Shown here: positions 26,672 to 36,783 of the stretch, piece after piece
Layout of the letters: every line of letters starts with the position of its first letter
Position numbering within the stretch: position 1 is the first letter of the stretch
Source of the DNA: Actinomyces procaprae
GTDB lineage: Bacteria > Actinomycetota > Actinomycetes > Actinomycetales > Actinomycetaceae
DNA: 64,000 nucleotides
NCBI RefSeq assembly: GCF_004798665.1
Contig: NZ_CP039292.1
Coordinates: 496,001-560,000 of the forward strand
Direction of reading: 5' to 3'
Translations under genes and position numbers: made by a program
The notes under the pieces: model-generated
The model's database searches: none
What the model saw: the letters and a program-made list of their open reading frames with translations, nothing else
What the model was told of the DNA's origin: nothing

Positions 26672-28162
26672 ATGACGACGCAGTCTGCGGCACCCGCCAA
26701 GAAGGGGGCCCAGGTCCCCCTCAAGGAGAAGATCTCCTACGGCTTCGCCGAGTTCGGCTCCCAATTCATCTGGACCACAGTCGGCTCCTACCTCATCACC
26801 TTCTACACCGACATCGCGCTCATCCCAGCGGCGGCGGCGGCGAACATCCTGCTCGTCGCCCGTGTTCTGGACGGCTTCCAGGACCTCGCCTTCGGCTACG
26901 TGGCCGAGCGCACGAAGAGCCGCTGGGGCCGCTTCCGTCCCTACGTGATCTTCGGTGCCCCGCTGCTGTCGATCAGCATGATCCTGGCGTTCTGGATGCC
27001 GTTCCACGGCGGTAACGGCGCCAAGATCGCCTGGGCGGGCATCGCCTACGTGCTCCTGTGCTTCCTCTACACCGTCGCCAACATGTCCTACGGCTCACTG
27101 GCCGGCGTCATGACCACCGACTCCGGCGAGCGCGTCATCCTCAACTGGGTCCGTAACATCGGCTCTCAGGCGGCCGGGCTGATCCTGGACGTGGCCACCC
27201 CCTTCCTCCTGGTCTCCCTGGTTGCCTCCGAGGCCGCCAAGGATCGCGGCTTCGATAACCGCTCCTACTTCCTGACGATGCTCATCTTCGCGCTTATCGC
27301 CTTGCCGGCCTTCCTCATCACGGGTCTCAACGTTCGCGAGCGCATCACCATGACCCCCGAGCAGCAGAAGGTTCCCTTCAGCCGGACTGTTAAGGCGGTC
27401 GTGACCAACGATCAGCTCATGGTCGTCTTCTTCACGCTGCTGTTCCAGCTGTTCGGCCTCTTCGGCCGTATCGGCATCATGTTCTACTACTGCCGCTGGA
27501 TCCTGGGTAACCCGCTCCTCATGGCCGGTGTCATGCTCGCCTTCCGAGTCGGCACGATCATCGGTAGTGTCACCCTGCCGCCCTTCGCCCTCAAGCTGGG
27601 CAAGCGCAACATGATGATGGCCTCGGTGCTCTCAGGCGGACTTATCCTCCTGCTCATCTTCTTCTTTGGGCAGACCAACATCACGGTGCTCCTCGCGCTG
27701 CAGTTCCTTTACGGCCTGTCCGGCTTCGCCTCTCCGATCGCCCTTTCCATGGTGCCCGACGCCGTCGACTACTACGAGCACAAGACCGGCATCCGCGCCG
27801 ATGGCACCTCCTACGCGACCGTCTCCCTGTCCACCAAGTTCGCCAACGCGATCGGTGGCGCCGCCGCCCTGTACATCATGGGCTGGTTCGGTTACAACGG
27901 GGCCCTTGAGGTGCAGAGCGCCAGCGCGCTCACGGGCATCAATATCGCCGCCAACCTGGTGCCGGCCATCATGGCCTTCCTCGCCTTTGTCCCGCTCCTG
28001 TTCTGGAAGCTGGACACCAAGACGATGGCCAAGATCTCCGCTGAGCTCGAGGTCAAGCGCGCCGCCCGGGCGGAGGCCCTCGCCGAGGGAGTCAGCCGTG
28101 AGGAGGCCGAGCGCCTCGCCGAGGCGGCCGAGCGCGCCGCCGCGGAACGCGGCGAGATCTGA
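26672..28162 (+). CDS. GPH-family glycoside/pentoside/hexuronide:cation symporter
   Basis: This 496-residue permease has about 12 membrane helices. KISYGFAEFGSQFIWTTVGS, then ARVLDGFQDLAFGYVAERTKSRWGRFRPYVIF, is the GPH signature of helices 1-4 with the conserved Asp and the R-x-G-x-x-R loop. The C-terminal tail is charged and rich in Ala/Glu (residues 450-496). It imports glycosides with a cation. AGAAAGG precedes ATG 26672; the frame is open far upstream without meaning. It heads an operon with GH3, esterase, GH43 and GH106-like genes, so these enzymes probably act on sugars imported intact. Confidence 0.92.
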   Translation: MTTQSAAPAKKGAQVPLKEKISYGFAEFGSQFIWTTVGSYLITFYTDIALIPAAAAANILLVARVLDGFQDLAFGYVAERTKSRWGRFRPYVIFGAPLLSISMILAFWMPFHGGNGAKIAWAGIAYVLLCFLYTVANMSYGSLAGVMTTDSGERVILNWVRNIGSQAAGLILDVATPFLLVSLVASEAAKDRGFDNRSYFLTMLIFALIALPAFLITGLNVRERITMTPEQQKVPFSRTVKAVVTNDQLMVVFFTLLFQLFGLFGRIGIMFYYCRWILGNPLLMAGVMLAFRVGTIIGSVTLPPFALKLGKRNMMMASVLSGGLILLLIFFFGQTNITVLLALQFLYGLSGFASPIALSMVPDAVDYYEHKTGIRADGTSYATVSLSTKFANAIGGAAALYIMGWFGYNGALEVQSASALTGINIAANLVPAIMAFLAFVPLLFWKLDTKTMAKISAELEVKRAARAEALAEGVSREEAERLAEAAERAAAERGEI

Positions 28163-28285
28163 TTACGCCGCGGGCGGGCGCAGGCGGATGATCGGTCCCA
28201 GGACCGGCACCCTCCTGCGCCCGCCCGACCCAACTCAAAGCCGCCCGCCCCATCCACCGCCGAACCGCTCAACGAGGAGCCCCAC

Positions 28286-30583
28286 ATGAACGCCGCCGCA
28301 GCCGTCAACTCCGCCGACCACGCCGACACCAGCCCGAAGAGCCCCGCCGCCCAACTCACCGACGCCCAGCGCGAGCGCATCGAGTCCATCCTCGCCTCCC
28401 TCACCTGGGAGGAGAAGCTGGCGCAGGCACAGGTCACCTTCAAGATGACCACCGAGGAGTGCCTGGAGGCGGCGCGTGCCGGTATCGGCGCCCTGTTCTG
28501 GCCCGGCAACGCGGCCGACGCCAATGCGATCCAGCGCGCCGCGGTGGAGGAGACCCCGCACGGCATCCCCCTGCTCATCGGCCTGGACGTCATCCACGGC
28601 CAGCGCACCATCTTCCCCACCCCGCTGGCCATGGGGGCGTCCTTCTCCACCGCCGTCGCCCGCTCCTGCGCCGCCGTCTCCGCCGTCGAGGCCCGCTCCG
28701 GCGGCGTCACCTGGACCTACTCGCCCATGGTGGACGTCGCCCGCGACCCGCGCTGGGGCCGCGTCGCCGAGGGCTTCGGGGAGGACCCCCTGCTGACCGG
28801 CGAACTCGGCGCCGCCATGGTTGCGGGCTACCAGCACGAGCGCCTGGACGAGCCCGGCACCATGGTGGCCACCGCCAAGCACTTCATCGGCTACGGCGCC
28901 GTCGAGGGCGGTCGCGACTACAACACCGTGGACATGTCCGACCAGCGGCTCCACTCCGTGTACCTGCCACCCTTCGCCGCCTGCGTGGACGCCGGCGTCG
29001 GCTCCGTCATGGCCTCCTTCAACACCGTGAACGGCCGCCCTGTGCACGCCAACCGCCGCCTGCTCACCGACCTCCTCAAGGACGAGCTCGGCTTCACCGG
29101 TGCGATCGTCGGCGACGCCTCCGGCGTGGAGAACCTCATCCCCCACGGTGTGGCCGCCGACCTGCGCGACGCCGCCCGCATGTCGCTGTTCGCCGGGCTC
29201 GACATCGAAATGGGCGGGCACCTGCACGACCCGGCCGCCCGCCCCGACCACCCCGCCCTCCTGGACGGTGACGACCCGGCCCTGGTGGCCCGCGTCGACG
29301 ACGCCGTCCGCCGCGTTCTGGCCCTCAAGCTGGCCCTCGGCCTGTTCGACAACCCCTACGTGGACCCCGCCGCCGAGATCACCGCCCCCACCCCGCAGCA
29401 CCTGGCCGCCGCCCGCGCCGCCGCCGAGAAGTGCCCCGTGCTGCTCACTAACGACGGCTCCCTGCCGATCGCCCCCACCGCCCGCCGCATCCTGCTGGCC
29501 GGCCCGGCCGCCACCCACACCGACCACCTGGGCGCCTGGGTGCAGCACTTCGCCGCCCCACCCACCCGCTCTCTCGCGGACGCGCTGGCCGCGGCCCTGG
29601 AGGCCCGCGCCGCCGACGCCGGCACGCCCGCCCCCGAGCTGACGGTGCTGGGTGGGCAGGACCCGCTCGGCGTCACCGGGGAGGAGGTCGACGCCGTCGC
29701 CGCGGCCGCCGCCGACGCCGACCTGGTGATCCTCGCCCTGGACGAACCCAGCCAGCTCACCGGCGAGGCCACCTCCCGCGCCGACCTGCACCTGCCCGGC
29801 GACCAGGCCGCCCTCGTCCACGCCGTCGCCGCCACCGGCACGCCCCTGGCCGTGGTGCTCGTGGCCGGGCGCCCGCTGGTCGTGGAGGACTGGATCGAGG
29901 AGCCGGGCGCCGTCCTGGCCGCCTGGCACCTGGGCACCACCGGCCCGGAGGTCATCGCCGACGTCCTGACCGGCGCCATCAACCCCTCCGGTCGCCTGCC
30001 CATCGGCTTCCCCCGCCACTCCGGGCAGCTCCCCGCCACCTATGACGCCCACGAGAACACCGGCCGCCCCGCCACCCGCGGCGGGGAGATGATCAAGCCC
30101 GTCTTCGACATGGGCCTGGACGGCCCCGCCAACCTCCAGGAGTTCTTCACCTCCAAGTACCGCGACCTGCCGCTCGGCCCGCGCTTCCACCTCGGCCACG
30201 GCCTGTCCTACACGAGCTTCGCCTACCGCGACGCCGCCCTGAGTCGCGCCACCATCTCCCGGGCCGAGCTCGACGCCGGCGCTACCGTGGAGGTCACGGC
30301 CGCGGTCGCCAACACCGGGGAGCGGGACGGTGAGGACGTGGTGCTGCTGTTCACCCGCGACGTGCTCGCCTCGCTCGCCCCCGCCGTGCGCAGGCTCGCC
30401 GGCTTCCAGCGCGTCACTGTTCCCGCCGGCGGCAGTCAGGCGGTCTCCTTCCGGCTGGACCGCAGCCACCTGGCGCTGTGGGATGACGACGGGGAGGGCT
30501 GGCGCGTCGAGCCCGGCGATTTCGAGATCCGCCTCGGGGACGACCCCGACGCCGAGCCCCTGCTGCTGACCGTCACCGACTGA
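28286..30583 (+). CDS. GH3 beta-glucosidase / beta-xylosidase
   Basis: This 765-residue enzyme has the GH3 N-terminal barrel with GLDVIHGQRTIFPTPLAMG and KHFIGYGAVEGGRDYNTVDM, and the probable nucleophile Asp277 in TGAIVGDASG. The (alpha/beta)6 domain contains LVILALDEPSQLTGEA, and a C-terminal fibronectin-III-like domain with EDVVLLFTRD and LAGFQRVTVPAG follows. There is no signal peptide, which suggests intracellular hydrolysis of beta-glycosides brought in by the GPH symporter 124 bp upstream. Glucose versus xylose specificity is open. Confidence 0.93.
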   Translation: MNAAAAVNSADHADTSPKSPAAQLTDAQRERIESILASLTWEEKLAQAQVTFKMTTEECLEAARAGIGALFWPGNAADANAIQRAAVEETPHGIPLLIGLDVIHGQRTIFPTPLAMGASFSTAVARSCAAVSAVEARSGGVTWTYSPMVDVARDPRWGRVAEGFGEDPLLTGELGAAMVAGYQHERLDEPGTMVATAKHFIGYGAVEGGRDYNTVDMSDQRLHSVYLPPFAACVDAGVGSVMASFNTVNGRPVHANRRLLTDLLKDELGFTGAIVGDASGVENLIPHGVAADLRDAARMSLFAGLDIEMGGHLHDPAARPDHPALLDGDDPALVARVDDAVRRVLALKLALGLFDNPYVDPAAEITAPTPQHLAAARAAAEKCPVLLTNDGSLPIAPTARRILLAGPAATHTDHLGAWVQHFAAPPTRSLADALAAALEARAADAGTPAPELTVLGGQDPLGVTGEEVDAVAAAAADADLVILALDEPSQLTGEATSRADLHLPGDQAALVHAVAATGTPLAVVLVAGRPLVVEDWIEEPGAVLAAWHLGTTGPEVIADVLTGAINPSGRLPIGFPRHSGQLPATYDAHENTGRPATRGGEMIKPVFDMGLDGPANLQEFFTSKYRDLPLGPRFHLGHGLSYTSFAYRDAALSRATISRAELDAGATVEVTAAVANTGERDGEDVVLLFTRDVLASLAPAVRRLAGFQRVTVPAGGSQAVSFRLDRSHLALWDDDGEGWRVEPGDFEIRLGDDPDAEPLLLTVTD

Positions 30584-30628
30584 CCTCGCGCACAAGCACC
30601 CGTAAGTACGTACGAGGAGGTACGACCC

Positions 30629-31669
30629 ATGCGCTTCAACTCGATCCACGACCCCGTCGTCGTCACCGCGGGCCCCGAGAAGGTCGGCCGCGTCGCCGGC
30701 GTCCACGGCGAGCGGATTCACGTCCTGGACGGCCTGCCCCCGCGCGGCCCCGGATTCACCGCCGAGCATCAGGCCCAGGCGGCCCGCTACGACCTGCCGG
30801 TCGAGCCGGTCGACCTGCCCGAAGTGGACCGCCGGGACGATGCGGCCCCCGGCCCGCACGGGGACGTGCCCGTGCGCGTGTACACCCCGCACGGGCTCGC
30901 CGCCCCCGACGCCGCCGGCTGCCGCGGCGCCGTCGTCTGGATTCACGGGGGCGCCTTCATCTTCGGCGACCTGGACATGCCCGAGGCCGACCACACCGCC
31001 GCCCGCCTGGCCGAGGCCACCGGGCTGCCCGTGATCAGCGTCGACTACCGGCTCGCCGTCGACGGCGTCACCCATCCCGTCCCGCACGACGACTGCTGGG
31101 CCGCCTACCAGTGGGTGCGCGCCGGCGGGCATGGACTGCCCACCGACCCGGCCAGGGTGGCCGTCGGCGGCGGCAGTGCCGGAGCCTGCCTGGCGGCCTC
31201 GGTCGGCTTGCACGGGCGCGACGCCGGGCAGGCCCCCGTCGGCGTCTTCCTCGCCTACCCGCTGGTGCACTACCCGCTGCCGGAGCCATCCGCCGAGCTT
31301 GCCGCCGTGCTCGCGACTCTCCCTCCTCTACTGTGGGCCGGCCGTGAGGCCGCTGTCGCCCAGAACGACTACCTCATCGGGCAGCTCCTCGGACCCGAGA
31401 TGACCGGCGTCGAGCACTTCGACTACGCCATGCCCGGGAACGCCGAGTCCCTGGCCGGCTACCCGCGCACCTACATCGAGAACTGCGAGGCTGACGACCT
31501 GCGCGCCTCCGGGGAGCGCTTCGCCGAGCAGCTCGCCCAGGCGGGCGCCGACGTGGAGCAGCACACCGTGCCGGGGGAGACCCACGGGCACCTGTCCGTG
31601 CCCGGCCTGCCCACCGCCAAGGCCACCTGCGCCCACTTCGCCGCCTTCATCGGCGACGTGCTGCGCTGA
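30629..31669 (+). CDS. Alpha/beta-hydrolase, HSL-type esterase
   Basis: This 346-residue esterase has the oxyanion-hole motif HGGAFIFGD (106-114), nucleophile Ser183 in GGGSAGAC, and the distal ECEADDLRA-like Asp and GETHGHLS His regions. The family hydrolyses short acyl esters, including acetyl groups on glycans and phenolics. GAGGAGG precedes ATG 30629. Its place between GH3 and GH43 in one operon suggests it deacylates plant glycosides. Confidence 0.88.
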   Translation: MRFNSIHDPVVVTAGPEKVGRVAGVHGERIHVLDGLPPRGPGFTAEHQAQAARYDLPVEPVDLPEVDRRDDAAPGPHGDVPVRVYTPHGLAAPDAAGCRGAVVWIHGGAFIFGDLDMPEADHTAARLAEATGLPVISVDYRLAVDGVTHPVPHDDCWAAYQWVRAGGHGLPTDPARVAVGGGSAGACLAASVGLHGRDAGQAPVGVFLAYPLVHYPLPEPSAELAAVLATLPPLLWAGREAAVAQNDYLIGQLLGPEMTGVEHFDYAMPGNAESLAGYPRTYIENCEADDLRASGERFAEQLAQAGADVEQHTVPGETHGHLSVPGLPTAKATCAHFAAFIGDVLR

Positions 31670-31738
31670 GCCCCACCCCACCTCCCCCGACCACCCGAAT
31701 GCTGTACACAACCGCCGTCGCACCACCGGAGTAACCAA

Positions 31739-33304
31739 ATGACTACCACCGACATCCCGTCCGTCGCCCCCGCCTGGGGGCGTGGCATCGAGAACCAGCG
31801 CCGCGCCAACCTCGGCGACGGCACCTACCGCAACCCCGTCATGGGCGGCGACTACCCCGACCCCACCGTCCTGCGGGTGGGGGACCGGTACTACCTGACC
31901 TACTCCTCCTTCGAGTCCAGCCCCGGCATCGTGCTGTGGCGCTCGGAGAACCTGGTGGACTGGGAGCCGGTCGGCCCCACCTGCCCGGAGCCCTGGGGCA
32001 GCGTCTTCGCCATCGACCTGGTTGAGCACGCCGGCCGCTACTACATGTACATCCCCTTCATGCCCACCTCCTGGTCGCGCGTGGACGCCCCCACCATCGC
32101 GGTGATGTGGGCCGACGACGTCGAGGGGACCTGGCACGGCCCCATCGACCTGGGCCTGCGCGGCTACATCGACCCCGGGCACGCCGTCGGGGAGGACGGC
32201 GAGCGCTACCTGTTCTTGAACGGCGTCGCCCGGGTCCGGCTCACCCCCGACGGCCTGGGAACCGTCGGCGAGGTGGAGCACGTCTACGACGGCTGGCACT
32301 ACCCGGAGGACTGGGTGGTGGAGGCCTACTCCCTGGAGGGCCCCAAGCACGTGCAGCGGGACGGCTGGCACTACCTGGTCTCCGCCGTCGGCGGCACCGC
32401 CGGCCCGGCCACCGGGCACATGGTCATCGTGGCCCGCTCCCGCAGCATCGACGGCCCCTGGGAGAACATGCCCACCAACCCGCTGGTGCGCTGCACCGAC
32501 GCCGCCCAGCCCTGGTGGTCCCGGGGCCACGGCACCCTGCTGGAGGGACCCGGCGGGCAGTGGTACGTCATCTACCACGCCTACGAGCGGGGCGCGCAGG
32601 GGCTGGGTCGGCAGATCCTGCTGGAACCGGTCGACTGGACCGACGACGGCTGGCCCGTCGCCCGCGGCGGCGACCTCACCGCGCCCCTGCCCCTGCCCGG
32701 TGGCGGCAGCGAGCAGCGCCCCCACGGCGTCGCCCTGTCCGACGACTTCCACGCCCCGGCCTGGGGCTGGCGCTGGACCTTCGACCGGCCGGGTGCCGAC
32801 GAGACCGCCCGCGCCGCCTTCACCGAGGCGGGCCTGGTGCTGGCCGGGAAGGGCCAGGACCCGGCGTCGGCCTCACCCATGACCGTGCGCGCCCCCGACC
32901 GCTCCTTCCGCGTTGAGGTGGGCGTCGAACTGCTGGACGGCGCCGGCACCGGGGACGAGCCGACGGCGGGCCTGCTGCTGTTCTTCAACCACCGGCTCTT
33001 CCTCGGGCTGGAGCTGGCCGCCGGGCGCCTGCAGGCCTGGACCGGCGGCACCCGCACCTGGGGGAGCCAGCCGCTGCCGGAGGGCACCCGCGCTCTGGAA
33101 CTCGCCCTGGAGAAGCGCGAGCACATCGTGCAGATGTACTACCGCAGCCCCGGGCACACGGAGTGGACCCACTACCCGCTCACCCTGGAGTGCTCCGGCT
33201 ACCACGCCAACACCGCGAACGACCTGGTCTCGCTGCGGCCCGCCGTCTTCGCCGCCGGACCCGGCAGCGCCCGCATCACCGACTTCCGCTACCGGGCCCT
33301 GTAA
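31739..33304 (+). CDS. GH43 beta-xylosidase / alpha-L-arabinofuranosidase
   Basis: This 521-residue enzyme has a five-bladed propeller. The general-base Asp41 lies in GGDYPDPTVLRVGD, the pKa-modulating Asp in GYIDPGHAVGEDG, and the acid Glu in VVEAYSLEGPKHV. The C-terminal beta-sandwich (from about residue 330, SDDFHAPAWGWRWTF) is the GH43 accessory domain. It is likely cytoplasmic and co-transcribed with the symporter operon. It would remove arabinose or xylose. Confidence 0.92.
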   Translation: MTTTDIPSVAPAWGRGIENQRRANLGDGTYRNPVMGGDYPDPTVLRVGDRYYLTYSSFESSPGIVLWRSENLVDWEPVGPTCPEPWGSVFAIDLVEHAGRYYMYIPFMPTSWSRVDAPTIAVMWADDVEGTWHGPIDLGLRGYIDPGHAVGEDGERYLFLNGVARVRLTPDGLGTVGEVEHVYDGWHYPEDWVVEAYSLEGPKHVQRDGWHYLVSAVGGTAGPATGHMVIVARSRSIDGPWENMPTNPLVRCTDAAQPWWSRGHGTLLEGPGGQWYVIYHAYERGAQGLGRQILLEPVDWTDDGWPVARGGDLTAPLPLPGGGSEQRPHGVALSDDFHAPAWGWRWTFDRPGADETARAAFTEAGLVLAGKGQDPASASPMTVRAPDRSFRVEVGVELLDGAGTGDEPTAGLLLFFNHRLFLGLELAAGRLQAWTGGTRTWGSQPLPEGTRALELALEKREHIVQMYYRSPGHTEWTHYPLTLECSGYHANTANDLVSLRPAVFAAGPGSARITDFRYRAL

Positions 33305-33333
33305 GGGCCGCACGTCACAGCCAGGAGCACACC

Positions 33334-36300
33334 ATGACCGCGCCCGCCGACCTGCGCCGACCCGCCACCCGTGCCGCCCTGACCCGGGCGCGCTTCGCCA
33401 CCCCGGAGATGACCGACCGGCCCGGCATCCGCTGGTGGTGGCAGCAGCCGGTTCCGGTTGAGGAGCTGCTCGAGGAGCTGCGGGCCATCGCCGCCGCCGG
33501 CTTCGGGGAGGTGGAGATCGCCTTCTCGCCCGGCTTCTGGGCCGACGCCGCCCAGCGTGAGGCGCTGGCGGCCGTCCTGGCCGAGGCCCGGCAGCTGGGG
33601 GTGGGGGTGGCCATGACGCTCGGCGCCGCCTGGCCGCTGCAGACCCCCAACACCACCCGCGGCACCGCCTACGCCGCCCAGGAGCTCCAGTACGGGGTGA
33701 GGTGGGTTGAGGGCGAGGGCCGGGCGGAAATCCGGGGCGACGCCGGCCGGGCAGGCGCCGAGGAGTCCGCCGAGACTCATGGGCCCGGCGGTGGCCGTGG
33801 CGGCGCGGTCACCACCCCCGTCCCCACCCCCTTCGACGACGCGGAACTGACGCGCGGCGGGAGGCTGGTCGCCGTCGTCGCCGCCCGGGTGGTCCGACGC
33901 GGCACACCACCGCGGGTGGTGGACTCCGGCAACCCCTGGGGCAAGCCGACCAAGATCATCGCGCCCGAGCACTCCACCCTCCTGGACGAGACCACCCTGA
34001 CCGACCTGACCGGGCAGGTGCGCGGGGAGGGGGCCGGCGCCGTCGTCGACTGGGAGCCCGGGCCGGCGCAGTGGGCGCTCATGGCCTTCTGGAGCCGCGA
34101 CAGCGAGCAGGGGGTGACCAGCTTCCTGGACGGTGCCGCCGCCCGCGCCGCCCTGACCTACCTGGACGAGCACCAGCTCGGGCCGGAGGGTGCTGCCGCC
34201 CTGGGGGCGGAGGGGGCCACCGGCACCGAGCTGTTCGAGGACTCCCTGGAGCTGAACGCCGACTGCCTGTTCTGGAGCCCCGACCTGCATGAGCGCTTCC
34301 GGGCCCGGCGCGGCTACGACCCCACCCGCTACCTGCCGCTCCTGATCGCCCACGGCCAGTGCCGGTACTGGGTGCCCGAGGCGCCCCCGCGTCCCGACTT
34401 CGACTCCGCCGACCCCGACGGCGCCCCGACCTCGCTGGGGCGGCGCGTGCGCGCGGACTACGACCGCACCGTCACCGACCTGTACGTCACCGACCACCTG
34501 GCCCTGATCCAGGACTGGGCCGTCGGGCACGGCATGCGGCACAAGGCGCAGGCCGCCTACGGGCAGAACCTGGAACCGGTCCGCTCCTTCCGGGAGCTGG
34601 TGCGCTGCGGCGGGCGCGCGGAGGTGGAGTCCCTGAACTCCGGGGACCGTGTGCCCATCAGTATGGGCCACCCGAACTGGCGCTTCGCCCTGGACTGGCA
34701 GCGCAGCTGCGTGGCCGGCGCCCACCAGGGCGGGGCCGTGCGCGTGTCCACCGAGCTCGGCGCCCAGATGGACAAGTGCTACGACTTCTCCCTGGCCGAC
34801 TACCGGCACATGCTGGACAAGGAGTGGGCGGTGGGCATCACCAAGCCCTTCGTGCACGGCTTCGCCGCCCAGGATGGCGAGGCGCCCTGGCCCACCCGCG
34901 GCCGATTCGGCACGGTGGTCTCCGAGTCCTGGAACCACCGGCACTTCCCCCAGTGGGAGCACTGGAAGGGCCTGACCGACTACTGGGCGCGCGGCACCGC
35001 CGTGCTGGAGACCGGCACGCCCCGAGCGGATGTGGCCGTCTACCGGGACGGCTTCCTGACCACCGCCGCCCGCGGCAACGCCGAGGCCGACGCCACCGCC
35101 CCCGGCCGGCTCATCGACGCCGAGCCCCTGGAGCGCGCCGGCTACAACGTGCAGATCCTCGACCCGGTCGGTCTGGCCGAGGAGGGCGCGATCGGCGTCG
35201 GACGTGACACGGAAGCCGGTGGGACGGTGCTCTTCCCCGGCGGGCCCGCCTACCGGGCGCTGGTACTGGATGCCGCGCTTCAGGGCGGCGCGATCCCGTT
35301 GGATGCGGCCCGCGCGCTGGCGCGCGCCGCCGCGGCGGGACTGGCGATTGTGCTCGTTGGTCGGCCGCCCACCGGGGATGCCGGCTGGGGTGGCGCCGAC
35401 GCCGACGCGGCGGTGCGTGAGGCGGTCGCTCCGTGCTCGCGGGGCCGCGCGTGCAGCGGGTGGACGCCTGGGCGCAGGTGCCCGGGGCGCTCGTGGCACT
35501 CGGGGTGCGGCCTCGCGTGGCCTGGAACGGGCCGGTGCTACTGACCCAGGTGCGTGACGCCGCCGAGGGCCGCTACGTGCTCGTCTACAACCCCGCCGCG
35601 CAGGCGGTGGCGCTGCCGCTGGAGATCGAGGGGACCGGGCGCATGGAGGTGTTGGACCTGGACACCGGCGAGATCACACCGGTGGGTGCCGAGGCGGCCG
35701 CCGGGTGCACGCGGGTGGAGGCCTGCCTGGAGCCGCTCGGCTTGGCGATGCTGCGATTGGTATCCGCGCAGCCCGGGCCGGGTACCGGTGAAGTTGCGGG
35801 GGCGGGCGGGGCCTGTGCCGTTGCCGGGGCCGTCGTCGGTGCGGGTGCGGCCGGGCCCGGGCGGCGAACCGGAAGCGGCGGCGGGGAGTTCGTGCTGACG
35901 GACTGGAGCCTGACCGTCATAAGTGAGGAGCCCGCCGGGCCCCGCACCATCGTCCTGCCCGGGCAGGGACCCGGCGACTGGCGCGACATCGCGGTGCTGA
36001 AGGACATCTCTGGAACCGGCGTGTACCGGGCGCGCGTGGAAGTCGGTAGTGGCGCCGACGCTGGCCGGGCTGCGCTCGCGGATGCGGTGCTGACGCTCGG
36101 GGAGCTGGGCGGAAGCGCCCTGGTGCGGGTGGGCGACCGGGTCTTCGGGCCGGTGCTGCGCGATGACGCGGCCGTCGCGATCGGGGGCGCGCTGGCGGCG
36201 GCCGTGGCCGCGGGCCGCGAGCCGATCATTGAGATCGAGGTGCGCACGACGCTGCGCAACGCCACCCTCGCGGCCGACGCCTACATGACCGGCCCCTGGG

Positions 36301-36377
36301 CGGTCGAGCACCCAAGCAGCCCCCACGGCCTCCTCGGCCCCGTCCACCTCCACTACCCCCTTCGCCGAGGTCGGTAG
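33334..36377 (+). pseudogene. GH106-like alpha-L-rhamnosidase-type hydrolase, frameshifted
   Basis: Two overlapping frames make one protein of about 1,015 residues. The first (ATG 33334, RBS CAGGAG) reads GIRWWWQQPVPVEELLEELR and AAGFGEVEIAFSP, typical of GH106 and related hydrolases, through LEDSLELNA-type barrel motifs. Near 35420-35435 coding shifts to the -1 frame and continues as SVLAGPRVQRVDAWAQVPGA through a C-terminal beta domain to 36377. One missing base explains the shift. Downstream codon use stays strong, so decay is recent or the change is a sequencing error. The first 23-nt repeat copy supplies the last codons and the stop. Rhamnosidase activity would fit rutinoside or neohesperidoside substrates. 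Confidence 0.7.
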
Positions 36378-36536
36378 ATCTTACGTACCGAGGTCGGTAG
36401 ATCTTACGTACCGAGGTCGGTAGATCTTACGTACCGAGGTCGGTAGATCTTACGTACCGAGGTCGGTAGATCTTACGTACCGAGGTCGGTTGATCTTACG
36501 TACCGAGGTCGGTAGATCTTACGTACCGAGGTCGGT
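36365..36536 (+). repeat. 23-nt tandem repeat, 8 copies
   Basis: CCGAGGTCGGT recurs at 36365, 36388, 36411, 36434, 36457, 36480, 36503 and 36526, an exact 23-nt period. The linker is AGATCTTACGTA (TGATCTTACGTA in one copy) and contains the palindromes AGATCT and TACGTA. The array starts inside the end of the GH106-like gene and is in sense orientation. Confidence 0.95.
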
Positions 36537-36783
36537 TGCTATAACGGCTGCTGCCGGGTTGTGCCCTCCGGGCGGGCCGGCCGGCACAGGAGACGGCGCG
36601 CTGCGCGATGCGGGCCGGCGGTGGGAAGTCGATGAGAGCGGTGCTCGTGGAGGACCAAATGGCGGCCCCGGCGTGCCCGCGACATATTCAGTGTCGCAGG
36701 CACGCCGGGGCCGTCTCTTCCCTGCCGATACCGGGCGAGCCAACTCGCGGATCGGGTACTCCCGCACCCAGACTGGGGCGGCG

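Noticed and set aside
28235..31270. A 1,011-codon open frame antisense to the GH3 and esterase genes
   Set aside because: It is the mirror of strongly coding DNA with high third-position GC; its product is Gly/Val/Gln-rich with no domain. Similar antisense frames at 21599-23500, 33289-35499 and 55506-57485 were rejected for the same reason.
36365..36536. CRISPR array or iteron origin
   Set aside because: The repeats are tandem without unique spacers, and the same unit recurs 3' of several unrelated genes, with no replication gene nearby.
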